DNA of 12,401 nucleotides from Acidobacteriota bacterium. GTDB lineage: Bacteria; Acidobacteriota; Terriglobia; Terriglobales; Acidobacteriaceae. This document shows, in pieces, positions 1-6,958 of the stretch (position 1 is the stretch's first letter; each line of letters starts with the position of its first letter). The DNA is taken from contig JAJXUS010000019.1 of NCBI GenBank assembly GCA_021782675.1, positions 1 through 12,401 of the forward strand. The letters are read 5' to 3'. The notes under the pieces were generated by a model. That model did not search any database, was not told where the DNA came from, and worked only from the letters and a program-made list of their open reading frames with translations. The translations under genes were made by a program, and so were the position numbers.

Positions 1-1
1 G

Positions 2-391
2 TTTCACTGGAAGGGCTATGGCGCGGACACGTGGGGACTGACGGCGGTCGACGGGCCGCACGGCTACCGAGAGTACAAGCCGTTTCTTACCGACGACGGC
101 ACCATAGCGCCGACGGGCGCCATCGCGTCCTTCGCCTACACGCCGCAGGACTCCATGCTGGCGCTGAAACATTATTACCGTGACCTGGGAGCGCAGCTCT
201 GGAGCATTTACGGTTTTCGCGATGCCTTTAACCAGCAGGAGAACTGGTACTCCGGCATTACCATGGGGCTCAACCAGGCGCCGATGGTGGTGATGATCGA
301 AAACTATCGCACCGGCATGATCTGGAGGAGCTTCATGGCCAATCCCGAGATTCAGAAAATGATGCACGCCGTACACCAGGCGGCCCGATGA
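2..391 (+). CDS. Glucoamylase-like protein, C-terminal part (5' end outside window)
   Basis: The frame is open from base 2 and the last 129 residues are visible, ending in TGA. The text matches the C-terminal half of the bacterial glucoamylase family (PF10091/COG5368), an alpha/alpha-barrel glycoside hydrolase family. Seen here are WGLTAVDGPHGY (visible residues 11-22), a TPTGA-like APTGAIASFAYTP stretch (37-48), YGFRDAFN (70-77) with an aromatic W82 downstream, and GLNQAPMVVMIENYRTG (89-105), the family's most conserved tail. Family members are usually secreted or periplasmic and act on alpha- or beta-glucans; the substrate cannot be read from this fragment. The catalytic N-terminal part, any signal peptide and the start lie outside the window. 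The stop overlaps the ggt start by ATGA (388-391), so the two genes are probably co-transcribed and translationally coupled. Confidence 0.85.
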   Translation, partial: FHWKGYGADTWGLTAVDGPHGYREYKPFLTDDGTIAPTGAIASFAYTPQDSMLALKHYYRDLGAQLWSIYGFRDAFNQQENWYSGITMGLNQAPMVVMIENYRTGMIWRSFMANPEIQKMMHAVHQAAR

Positions 392-2139
392 ACAGGCTGC
401 GCACCGCAGGGCTCACACTGGCCGTGCTTTCTATTGGCACCGGAACCGCGCTGCGCGCCCAGACACCCAACACCGGCATCGACTACGTGGCGGAGCAGCC
501 GGTGCGGGCGCGCCATGCCATGGTGGTGACCGTCGAGCATAACGCCACCGATGCGGGTGTCGCCGTGCTGCGGGAGGGTGGTAACGCGGTCGATGCTGCC
601 GTCGCGGTCGGCTTTGCGCTGGCGGTCGTGCATCCGGCGGCGGGCAACCTGGGCGGCGGCGGCTTCATGCTGCTCCGCATGCACAATGGCGACGCGCACT
701 TTCTCGACTATCGCGAGGAAGCACCCGGCGCGGCGACAGCCAACATGTATCTGGACGCGCACGGCAACGTAATCCCCGGCGCCTCCACTGTGGGCTGGCG
801 CAGCGCGGGCGTTCCGGGATCAGTTGCCGGTATGGTGGAAGCCGAGCGGCGCTGGGGCAGGCTTGGCCTGGCTCGCGTCATGCAGCCGGCGATCCAGTTG
901 GCGCGCGACGGCTTCGTCCTGCTGCCCGCTGAAGCGCGGGAGCTGCAGAATCCGCTGCTCGGTAAGTTCCCCGAATCGCGCAGAATTTTTCAGCGGAACG
1001 GCCGCTATTACCAGCCCGGCGAGCGATTCCGTCAGCCGGAACTGGCGCTCACCCTGCAGCGCATCGCAATCCATCCAGAGTCGTTCTACACGGGCAGAAT
1101 GGCCCGGCAAATTGCTGCGGCGTCAGCCGCTGGCGGAGGCCTGATCACCGCGCACGATCTGGCCGCATATCGCGTGCATGACCGCATGCCGCTGCGCGGG
1201 AGCTATCGCGGCTATACCATTTTGAGCGCGCCGCCGCCCTCTGCCGGAGGCTTGGGGCTGCTGGAAACTCTCAATATTCTTCAACCGTACGATCTTGCTG
1301 CAATGCACGACCGCACGCCTTCAGAGATTCACTACATCACCGAGGCGTTCCGTCGCGCGTTTATGGACCGGGCGCAATATCTCGGCGATCCGGACTTTAC
1401 GCAGATTCCCGCACGGCAGATGCTGAGCCTGCAATATGCCGCTGCCTGGCGCGCCAGCATCCAGAAGGACCACGCGACGCCGTCCGCCACGCTGCAGCGA
1501 CCGTCAGGTTTTCTGCCGCCGCCACCGGCTGCAGTGCCCCCGCATCACATTTCTAACCAGACCACGCACTACTCCATCGTGGACGCTGCGGGGAACGCCG
1601 TCTCTGTGACCACAACGCTGAATAACGGCTTTGGTTCGGGCGTGACCGTTCCTGGTCTCGGATTCTTGCTGAATGACGAGATGGACGACTTCACCTCAAA
1701 GCAGGGCGCACCCAACATGTACGGACTGCTTCAGGGCCCGGCGAATGCCATTGCGCCACGCAAGCGGCCACTCTCCGCCATGACGCCGACCATCGTGCTG
1801 CGGAACGGAAGGCTGGCCATGGTACTGGGTTCGCCGGGCGGACCTCGCATCACCACAACCGTCGCCAATGTCTTCCTGAGCGTTGCGGAGGGTGGACTGA
1901 ACATCCAGCAGGCCGTGGATGCGCCGCGCTTTCATCATCAATACCTGCCGGATGTCTTATACCTGGAGCGCGGTTTTCCAGCGTCCACCGCAGCCTCCCT
2001 ACGCACCATGGGCTACACCGTCGCCGCCGATCAGCCCTACTGGAGCGATGCGGAGTGCATCGCCGTCAACCCAAAGACCGGCGAGCTTGAAGGCGGCCAC
2101 GACCATCGGCATAGCTACGGAAAAGCCGCCGGATATTGA
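388..2139 (+). CDS. ggt: Gamma-glutamyltransferase (glutathione hydrolase), periplasmic
   Basis: An Ntn-hydrolase that cleaves gamma-glutamyl bonds of glutathione and related compounds and transfers the glutamyl group to water or amino acids. The 583-residue length is normal. Residues 1-24 form a Sec signal peptide with a likely ALRA|Q cleavage site. The precursor should self-cleave between Q391 and T392 in the NQTTHYS motif, leaving T392 as nucleophile. Other expected residues are present: R109 (DYRE), T410 and N412 (TTTLN), E431 and D434 (NDEMDD), lid-loop Y445 (NMYG), and the oxyanion glycines G484-G485 (GSPGGPR). These equal E. coli Thr391, Arg114, Thr409, Asn411, Gln430, Asp433, Tyr444 and Gly483-484. 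The usual Ser-Ser pair that contacts the glutamyl carboxylate is S463-A464 here. The start overlaps the upstream glucoamylase stop by ATGA and has no strong Shine-Dalgarno, consistent with coupling. Confidence 0.97.
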   Translation: MNRLRTAGLTLAVLSIGTGTALRAQTPNTGIDYVAEQPVRARHAMVVTVEHNATDAGVAVLREGGNAVDAAVAVGFALAVVHPAAGNLGGGGFMLLRMHNGDAHFLDYREEAPGAATANMYLDAHGNVIPGASTVGWRSAGVPGSVAGMVEAERRWGRLGLARVMQPAIQLARDGFVLLPAEARELQNPLLGKFPESRRIFQRNGRYYQPGERFRQPELALTLQRIAIHPESFYTGRMARQIAAASAAGGGLITAHDLAAYRVHDRMPLRGSYRGYTILSAPPPSAGGLGLLETLNILQPYDLAAMHDRTPSEIHYITEAFRRAFMDRAQYLGDPDFTQIPARQMLSLQYAAAWRASIQKDHATPSATLQRPSGFLPPPPAAVPPHHISNQTTHYSIVDAAGNAVSVTTTLNNGFGSGVTVPGLGFLLNDEMDDFTSKQGAPNMYGLLQGPANAIAPRKRPLSAMTPTIVLRNGRLAMVLGSPGGPRITTTVANVFLSVAEGGLNIQQAVDAPRFHHQYLPDVLYLERGFPASTAASLRTMGYTVAADQPYWSDAECIAVNPKTGELEGGHDHRHSYGKAAGY

Positions 2140-2176
2140 GACCTTCGCCCCTGCGCAGGCACAACATCCAAACGCT

Positions 2177-2932
2177 CTACCTGCTGATCGCCACGAGCGT
2201 CTGCTGAACGGTCGGAGCGGCTCCTTCGGCAACCTGGCGTGCGCGCCGCTCATGGAACTTTCTTAACGTGGCGTTGGCCGCTGCAAGCACCTCGAGTCGC
2301 TCCACGTACGCCGCGAGGTTCGCACCCGGGAGCGCCGAAAGAACAAGGCTTGGCGCGAACGTTTCAACATACGCGCGCGCCCCGCAACAGCCGAGGCTTA
2401 ACGCAGCCTTCCCGGTATTGGCGACCTGGGAGACCACCGCGCACGCCGGCCGCCCCATCGCAGGAGGAACCTGCTTCTCAACCTGCTGAACGGCTTCGCT
2501 CACAAACAGCGCCTGACTGGCATCGCTGAAGAGCAGAACGACGTCCGGCGGCACGGGCGTCTCTGCCAGCGGAGCATACACGATATATTCGGGCCGTCGC
2601 TCAAGCACTGGAATCATCGGCACATCGGCCGGTTGGACGTAGCCCAGGCTGTCGAAGATCGTCAGGCACTCCTGCAGCTCGCCGGTCTCTGCAGCAGACA
2701 GAGGCAGGTTATGCGTAAAACTGCCGACAGCGCACAACGCGTGGTCGGCGGGCGCGGTATAGAAAGCGCCGGCGGCCGCTTTTTGCCAGAAGCTGCAGCC
2801 TGCGGGCACTTTGCCGGGATACGCCGCCAGGCTGGCTGGCGGATCTTTGACGAATGCCACCGCAATGGCAGGTTGCGTCAATTGAAGATTTGCGGCGAGC
2901 GAAGCCGCCAGTTCGGACCAGTTGGAATGCAC
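2177..2932 (-). CDS. DUF169 family cytosolic protein (COG2043), cysteine-containing
   Basis: A 251-residue protein that matches the DUF169 family in general pattern; its biochemical role is not established. No signal peptide or membrane segment is visible, so it is probably cytosolic. Conserved-looking positions are C46 (PAGCSFW), H64 and C67 (DHALCAVG), H74, C164 (RPACAVV) and the vicinal pair C182-C183 (SLGCCGAR). Six cysteines in a protein this size, several in glycine-rich turns, suggest metal, cofactor or thiol chemistry, but that is inference. The start is GTG at 2932, chosen because AAAGGA at 2945-2940 lies seven bases upstream. It is the last gene of the minus-strand ABC operon, 77 bp after the HMA gene, and converges on ggt with a 37-bp gap. 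Confidence 0.8.
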   Translation of the reverse strand: MHSNWSELAASLAANLQLTQPAIAVAFVKDPPASLAAYPGKVPAGCSFWQKAAAGAFYTAPADHALCAVGSFTHNLPLSAAETGELQECLTIFDSLGYVQPADVPMIPVLERRPEYIVYAPLAETPVPPDVVLLFSDASQALFVSEAVQQVEKQVPPAMGRPACAVVSQVANTGKAALSLGCCGARAYVETFAPSLVLSALPGANLAAYVERLEVLAAANATLRKFHERRARQVAEGAAPTVQQTLVAISR

Positions 2933-2939
2933 AGCTTTT

Positions 2940-2945
2940 TCCTTT
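2940..2945 (-). promoter_or_regulatory. Ribosome binding site of the DUF169 gene
   Basis: AAAGGA on the minus strand, seven bases before the GTG at 2932. It decides the choice of a GTG start. Confidence 0.6.
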
Positions 2946-3009
2946 CTGCTGTCGACTTGTCAGAGAGTGGCGAACACTTGCGTCGCCGCGATGAGGGGAA
3001 GGCGTCGCC

Positions 3010-3327
3010 TTACACCCGGAAGCCCAGATCGGCGATGGCTGTTCGCAGAGTATCTTCACTGGTCTGTGCCGGATCGTACGCAATCTGTACGACTCCCTGC
3101 GGATACGTCGCGTGAACCGACGCAACCCCGGGCATACGCCCGAGCATCGTCTCAAGCCCCACCGCGCAGGTGACGCAGGTAAAGCCGTGCACGTGCCAGG
3201 TGATCTCCCTGAGGTTGCCGCCGGACGCAAGTTTCGGCTCGACGCGCAGGGCCTCCACCGCCCCGACAGAGGCCAGCCCGGTAGCACTGGCGAGGGAGGC
3301 GAGCTTTAGAAATTGACGACGGATCAT
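3010..3327 (-). CDS. Tat-exported heavy-metal-associated (HMA) domain protein, MerP-like
   Basis: A 105-residue protein. The N-terminus IRRQFLKLASLAS (2-14) is a twin-arginine signal (RRxFLK) followed by a weakly hydrophobic stretch, with a plausible cleavage after AVEA (residues 23-26). Residues about 38-105 form one ferredoxin-like HMA domain with GFTCVTC (C51, C54) in place of the usual GMTCxxC and the typical late ADLGF turn. HMA domains bind soft metals such as Cu(I), Hg(II) or Zn(II) through the two cysteines. Here the domain should act outside the cytoplasm. A longer reading frame reaches a TTG at 3414 but would overlap the upstream gene; ATG 3327 has a strong AGGAGAAGGG ribosome site and restores the Tat motif at the very N-terminus. 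It lies 22 bp after the substrate-binding protein gene. Confidence 0.86.
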   Translation of the reverse strand: MIRRQFLKLASLASATGLASVGAVEALRVEPKLASGGNLREITWHVHGFTCVTCAVGLETMLGRMPGVASVHATYPQGVVQIAYDPAQTSEDTLRTAIADLGFRV

Positions 3328-3330
3328 TGT

Positions 3331-3340
3331 CCCTTCTCCT
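3331..3340 (-). promoter_or_regulatory. Ribosome binding site of the HMA gene
   Basis: AGGAGAAGGG on the minus strand, ending three bases before the ATG at 3327. It fixes the start of the Tat-HMA gene and excludes the longer TTG-started reading. Confidence 0.7.
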
Positions 3341-3349
3341 GTCTGGAAC

Positions 3350-4441
3350 CTACCGCGCGACCGCGTCGCCCGGCTCATATTTCCACGGCGTGGCAATTGT
3401 GGCGTGGTCGGCAAACTGCAAATCTGTATACGCGCTGAAGGGAATTTTTTTCTTCAACACGCCGGTCGCGATCATCATGTCGCGCACCTCGTCAAAGTCC
3501 GCCTTCTGCGGCTCGAGCGCGTTGTAGCGAATGCGCGACATTGGCTTGGTGAGCGCCCAGCGCAGCAGTTCAGGCTTCTGGTGGTAGTAGTAGCGCCCGA
3601 CAAAATCGGCAGCATCCACGCGATGCGGCCGGCTGGTATCCAGCCACAGGCCAGAGCGCGCGATGCCATCGACCAAAACCTGCACCGCCTCCGGCCGCTT
3701 CTGGATCAGATCTTCCCGCGCGATCAGAATGCAGGACATGTAGTTGGGCCAGTATTTATCGGCATAGAACAGAATGCGGCCGTACCCGCCCATCTCCGCC
3801 TGCGAAGGGAACGGCTCGCCCATCACGAACGCATCGATCGCACCGGCTTCGAGTGCTCCAGAGACATCTGGGGGCGCCATCTCCACCATCTTGACCGAGT
3901 CCGGCGGCATGCCGTAAGCCTGCATCGCGCGGAAAAGCAACAGCCGCTCATCGGAAAATCGGCTGGGAATGGCGATGGTCTTGCCGCGGAGCTGCCCGAA
4001 GTTGTGGATTGGGCCATCCTTGCGTACGACAACCGCGCTGCCGTTCCGGTGGCCCAGATAGACCACCTTGATGGGCACGCCCTGCGCTGCCAGCGCGATC
4101 GCCATGGGCGCGACAATAAACGCTGCCTGAATCTTGTTGGCGATGATGGCTTCCTTCAACTCCGGAAACCCTTGAAACATGCGCGGCAGATACGTTTCCC
4201 CGCTATCAGAATATTTGGAGATGTAATCCGTCACCGGACATGTCAACTGACAGGTCACAGGAATGTAGCCCACGACGATCTTGCGCTTCTGCACCGGAAG
4301 ATAGTCGTTCAGCACCGCGGTCCAGTTGACGTTCAACCAGCTATGCAGGCCGGAGACGATAACGAGCCAGGCGATGACGATGACAATCACCTTGCTCTTC
4401 AGGCTCCAGGCGCGGACGCCAGATGGCGCGTTATGACTCAT
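3350..4441 (-). CDS. NitT/TauT-type ABC transporter substrate-binding protein, membrane-anchored
   Basis: A 363-residue protein of the SsuA/NrtA/NMT1-like binding-protein fold. An uncleaved-looking hydrophobic helix at about residues 17-33 (KVIVIVIAWLVIV) anchors it; no lipobox cysteine follows. The domain starts with KIVVGYIPVT (54-63), where NrtA-like proteins have a GF(I/L)P(L/I)T strand that leads into the ligand pocket. Here this runs into C64-x3-C68-P. Later landmarks are a strand-turn ending in GKTIAIPSRFSDE (153-165), GALEAGAIDAFVMGEPF (195-211) and W231. C237 is a third cysteine. The chosen ATG overlaps the permease B gene by 11 bp; a longer reading from a TTG at 4519 would overlap it by 89 bp and add a non-signal-like N-terminus. 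The ligand is unknown: family names such as nitrate or taurine should not be taken literally. Confidence 0.88.
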   Translation of the reverse strand: MSHNAPSGVRAWSLKSKVIVIVIAWLVIVSGLHSWLNVNWTAVLNDYLPVQKRKIVVGYIPVTCQLTCPVTDYISKYSDSGETYLPRMFQGFPELKEAIIANKIQAAFIVAPMAIALAAQGVPIKVVYLGHRNGSAVVVRKDGPIHNFGQLRGKTIAIPSRFSDERLLLFRAMQAYGMPPDSVKMVEMAPPDVSGALEAGAIDAFVMGEPFPSQAEMGGYGRILFYADKYWPNYMSCILIAREDLIQKRPEAVQVLVDGIARSGLWLDTSRPHRVDAADFVGRYYYHQKPELLRWALTKPMSRIRYNALEPQKADFDEVRDMMIATGVLKKKIPFSAYTDLQFADHATIATPWKYEPGDAVAR

Positions 4442-5213
4442 GGCGGAACCCCCAGCGGACGGGCTTGATCGATTCCAGCCGGCGGAACACAGCATCCAGC
4501 GCCAGACCGATGATGCCAATCAGCAGCATGGCGCCGACGACCAGGTCATAACGCTTTCCGGAATTTCGCGAATCGATGATCAGATAGCCCAGGCCTGAAT
4601 TCACCGCAATCATCTCACCGGCCACCACGACCAGCCAGCCGATGCCCAGCGCAATGCGAAGCCCAACAAGAATCTGCGGCAGCGCCGCGGGAAACACCAC
4701 CCGCGCCAGCACCTGCGGAGCTGTCAGGCCGAAATTGCTGCCGGCGCGGCGATAAATCAACGGAACGTTCGACACCGCGTCCACGCACGTGATCACGATG
4801 GGAAAAAACGCGCCGAGAAAGACCAGGAAGATCGCCGCGTCATCCCCAACGCCGAAGAACAAGATAGCCACGGGAATCCACGCAATCGGACTGATGGGCC
4901 GCAGAAGCTGTATGGCCGGGTTGACGGTTTGCTCGGCAGCAGGATACCAGCCCAGCAGCAGGCCCAGAGGAATGCCCGCTCCGACAGCCGCCAGATAGCC
5001 GATGGCAACGCGCCGTAGCGAATCCACGATGTCACGATAGAGAACACCGCGATGGGTGAGCTGGCTCAGCCCCAGTTCCACCTCCCGCGGCGAAGGAAAG
5101 ATGCGAGTGCCAGACCACAGCACCGCATAGTGCCACAGGAGGAGAAATACCGCCGTAGCCAGGATGGGCCACAGCCATCGTTCGACCGGATGGATTCTGC
5201 TGGCCGGCGTCAT
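4431..5213 (-). CDS. ABC transporter permease B (NitT/TauT type, SsuC/NrtB-like)
   Basis: A 260-residue BPD-type inner-membrane permease with about six predicted helices. The first spans roughly residues 14-33 (WPILATAVFLLLWHYAV). The central RPISPIAWIPVAILFFGVGD block (about 104-123) and the coupling-loop region, with AGSNFG followed by FPAALP, are typical of the SsuC/NrtB branch. The C-terminus carries GEMIAVNSGLGYLI and a final RRLE...RWGF. It is a paralogue of permease A in this operon (about 97 of 160 central-to-C-terminal residues identical by manual count), so the two probably form a heterodimeric channel. The start overlaps the ATPase stop by ATGA and lacks its own Shine-Dalgarno, which indicates translational coupling. 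Confidence 0.93.
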   Translation of the reverse strand: MTPASRIHPVERWLWPILATAVFLLLWHYAVLWSGTRIFPSPREVELGLSQLTHRGVLYRDIVDSLRRVAIGYLAAVGAGIPLGLLLGWYPAAEQTVNPAIQLLRPISPIAWIPVAILFFGVGDDAAIFLVFLGAFFPIVITCVDAVSNVPLIYRRAGSNFGLTAPQVLARVVFPAALPQILVGLRIALGIGWLVVVAGEMIAVNSGLGYLIIDSRNSGKRYDLVVGAMLLIGIIGLALDAVFRRLESIKPVRWGFRHES

Positions 5214-6016
5214 ATGCGGTGGGCCAGCCCGATCTGGCTGAGGATGCCGTCACGCAGCTTCAGATAACGCGGAGAGCTGATGTCCCTGGGATGCTGCAAA
5301 TCGACGTCTACGATCTGCTGGATGCGGCCCGGCCGCGCGCTTATGACCACCACGCGATCAGCCAACTGCACTGCCTCATCGATGTCGTGGGTCACAAACA
5401 GGATCGTCTTCCGCTCTGCCTCCCAGATTCGCAGCAGCTCACTGCGCATGACCATTCGCGTAATCGAGTCCAGCGCGCCAAACGGCTCGTCGAGAAACAG
5501 GACATCGGGATTCACCGCGAGCGCACGCGCCACCTCTACCCGCTGCTTCATACCTCCGGATAATTCATGGGGATACGATTTTTCAAAACCCTGCAGGCCA
5601 ACCATCTGCACATAATGCTGCACACGCTTTGCCCGCTCTTCGCGCGACAGTTTACCCAGGCCGAATCCGATATTGCCGGCCACGGTGAGCCACGGGAACA
5701 CGCCGCGCTCCTGAAACACGAAGATGCGCCGCGGATCGGGACCGCGCACGACCTCGCCATCCACCAGAACCTGTCCGCTGGTTGGCTGCAAAAACCCGGC
5801 CATGGCGTTCAGCAGTGTGGATTTGCCACATCCAGAGGGCCCGAGCAGGCACACAAATTCACCATCGCGAACCGACAGGTTGACGTCATCCAGCACGGGC
5901 AGCGTCGCACCTTCCCGCTGAAAGGCAACCCCAAGGTTCTCAACGCGCAGCTTTCCGGCGGCGCTGGCCCTGGGCATTGCATCTCCGGTGAAGGAATCGG
6001 CCGAAGCTCGGATCAT
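5210..6016 (-). CDS. ABC transporter ATP-binding protein (NitT/TauT type, SsuB/NrtD-like)
   Basis: A 268-residue cytosolic ATPase that should energise the permease pair. All ABC motifs are intact: Walker A GPSGCGKST (59-67), Q-loop Q102 (VFQERGVFPWLTV), signature LSGGMKQR (152-159), Walker B VLFLDEP (172-178, with D176 and E177), D-loop ALD (181-183) and switch histidine H210 (VTHDIDEA). The VFPWLTV and DEPFGALD wording is typical of the nitrate/sulfonate/taurine group. The start at ATG 6016 has a GAGGAGA ribosome site; a later ATG would start at residue 14 (MPRASA) and is less well placed. It lies between the two permease genes and overlaps both by ATGA (4 bp each). Confidence 0.96.
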   Translation of the reverse strand: MIRASADSFTGDAMPRASAAGKLRVENLGVAFQREGATLPVLDDVNLSVRDGEFVCLLGPSGCGKSTLLNAMAGFLQPTSGQVLVDGEVVRGPDPRRIFVFQERGVFPWLTVAGNIGFGLGKLSREERAKRVQHYVQMVGLQGFEKSYPHELSGGMKQRVEVARALAVNPDVLFLDEPFGALDSITRMVMRSELLRIWEAERKTILFVTHDIDEAVQLADRVVVISARPGRIQQIVDVDLQHPRDISSPRYLKLRDGILSQIGLAHRI

Positions 6017-6783
6017 CGTTTCTCCTCAAAGCCCCAGCGAAGCGAACTTGTGCGTTCCAGGGACCGCACCCCATAGTCCAGCAGCAATCCAACCACGCCG
6101 ATGATGACCATGCCGGCGACCACCAGGTCATACCGGTTGCCTGCGTTGCGGGCGTCCACAATCAAAAATCCCAGGCCGGAGTTTACGGCGATCATCTCCG
6201 CCGCGACGACCACCAGCCACGCAATACCCAGCGTAATGCGAAGACCGGTCATCAGGCGCGGCACAATGGCGGGATACAAAACGCGGCGCATCAACGCAAC
6301 CGGCTTCAGGCCGAAATTGCGGCCGGCGTTGATATAGACAGCCGGCACCGCGCGCACTGCGTCAATCACGGCCAGTAATAGAGGCAGAAAACACCCTATG
6401 AAGATGAGAAAGATCGCCGCCATGTCGCCGACACCAAACCAGAGAATGGCGATCGGAATCCATGCCAGCGGGGAGATCGGCCGCAGAATCTGGAGGATGG
6501 GATTGACCGCCAGTTCGAACCGCTGACACCAGCCGATGACAAGACCCAGCGGGATCGCCACCAGCACAGCCAGAAAGAACCCCCACGTAACGCGGAACAC
6601 GGAGGCAACAACGTATCTCGCAATCAGTCCGTGCGGAAACAGGTCGGCGATACCGTGGGCCGTCTTCCAGGGGCCGGGCATCAATTGATGCGGATGCAGG
6701 AATACCGCCAGCTGCCAGGCCACCAGCAACGCAAGCAAAAATAGAACAGGCCGCAGCCATTCGAGCGATCTCAACGTATTCAA
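6013..6783 (-). CDS. ABC transporter permease A (NitT/TauT type, SsuC/NrtB-like), TTG start
   Basis: First gene of the minus-strand operon. It encodes a BPD-type permease with about six helices, RPISPLAWIPIAILWFGVGD, the AGRNFG...YPAIVP coupling loop, AEMIAVNSGLGFLI, and an SLE...RWGF end like its paralogue permease B. No ATG or GTG is available before the first helix: an in-frame TAG sits at 6849-6847 and the only candidates are TTG at 6843, 6783 and 6774. I chose 6783 because it gives an N-terminus of about the same length as permease B ahead of the shared EWL/ERWL block, and AAGGA lies about 13 bases upstream. Starting at 6843 would give 276 residues with a 20-residue polar extension. The stop overlaps the ATPase start by ATGA. 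Function is certain to family level; the exact start is not. Confidence 0.9.
   Translation of the reverse strand: MNTLRSLEWLRPVLFLLALLVAWQLAVFLHPHQLMPGPWKTAHGIADLFPHGLIARYVVASVFRVTWGFFLAVLVAIPLGLVIGWCQRFELAVNPILQILRPISPLAWIPIAILWFGVGDMAAIFLIFIGCFLPLLLAVIDAVRAVPAVYINAGRNFGLKPVALMRRVLYPAIVPRLMTGLRITLGIAWLVVVAAEMIAVNSGLGFLIVDARNAGNRYDLVVAGMVIIGVVGLLLDYGVRSLERTSSLRWGFEEKR
6021..6027 (-). promoter_or_regulatory. Ribosome binding site of the ABC ATPase gene
   Basis: GAGGAGA on the minus strand, four bases before the ATG at 6016, inside the end of permease A. It supports this start over the internal ATG 13 codons later. Confidence 0.65.
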
Positions 6784-6958
6784 TCCGTCACTGAAGTCCT
6801 TGTAGCGAAGGTGGGTATCTAAACAGGAATGTGTGTCCCGCAAAGTCTACAAAAGTCGCTCTGGAACGCGCCTCCGCCGAAAGGATGAGACTGGCATCCA
6901 CCCGTCAACGCCGGGCCGCGCTATCGTCATTTTTTCGCACGCTTCCGCGGTGGAGATA

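Noticed and set aside
2140..2176. Terminator between the convergent ggt and DUF169 genes
   Set aside because: The palindrome CCTGCGCAGG at 2150-2159 has no loop of useful size and no T-tract on either strand.
2969..2987. Hairpin GGCGA/TCGCC between the HMA and DUF169 genes as an attenuator
   Set aside because: Only five pairs with a nine-base loop and no T-tract; common by chance at this GC content.
3350..4441. Naming the binding protein as nitrate, sulfonate or taurine binding
   Set aside because: Family-level similarity does not give the ligand, and the Cys-x3-Cys near the pocket and the HMA/DUF169 neighbours argue against a routine assignment.
3404..4468. A 354-codon plus-strand open frame antisense to the substrate-binding protein gene
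   Set aside because: It has no recognisable domain, a composition typical of GC-rich shadows, and lies opposite a gene with clear family features. The long antisense frame at 8138-9151 was rejected for the same reason.
6880..6908. Sigma-70 promoter for the ABC operon on the minus strand
   Set aside because: TTGACG (6908-6903) is a fair -35, but the element 17 bases on is TCCTTT, which matches TATAAT at only two positions.
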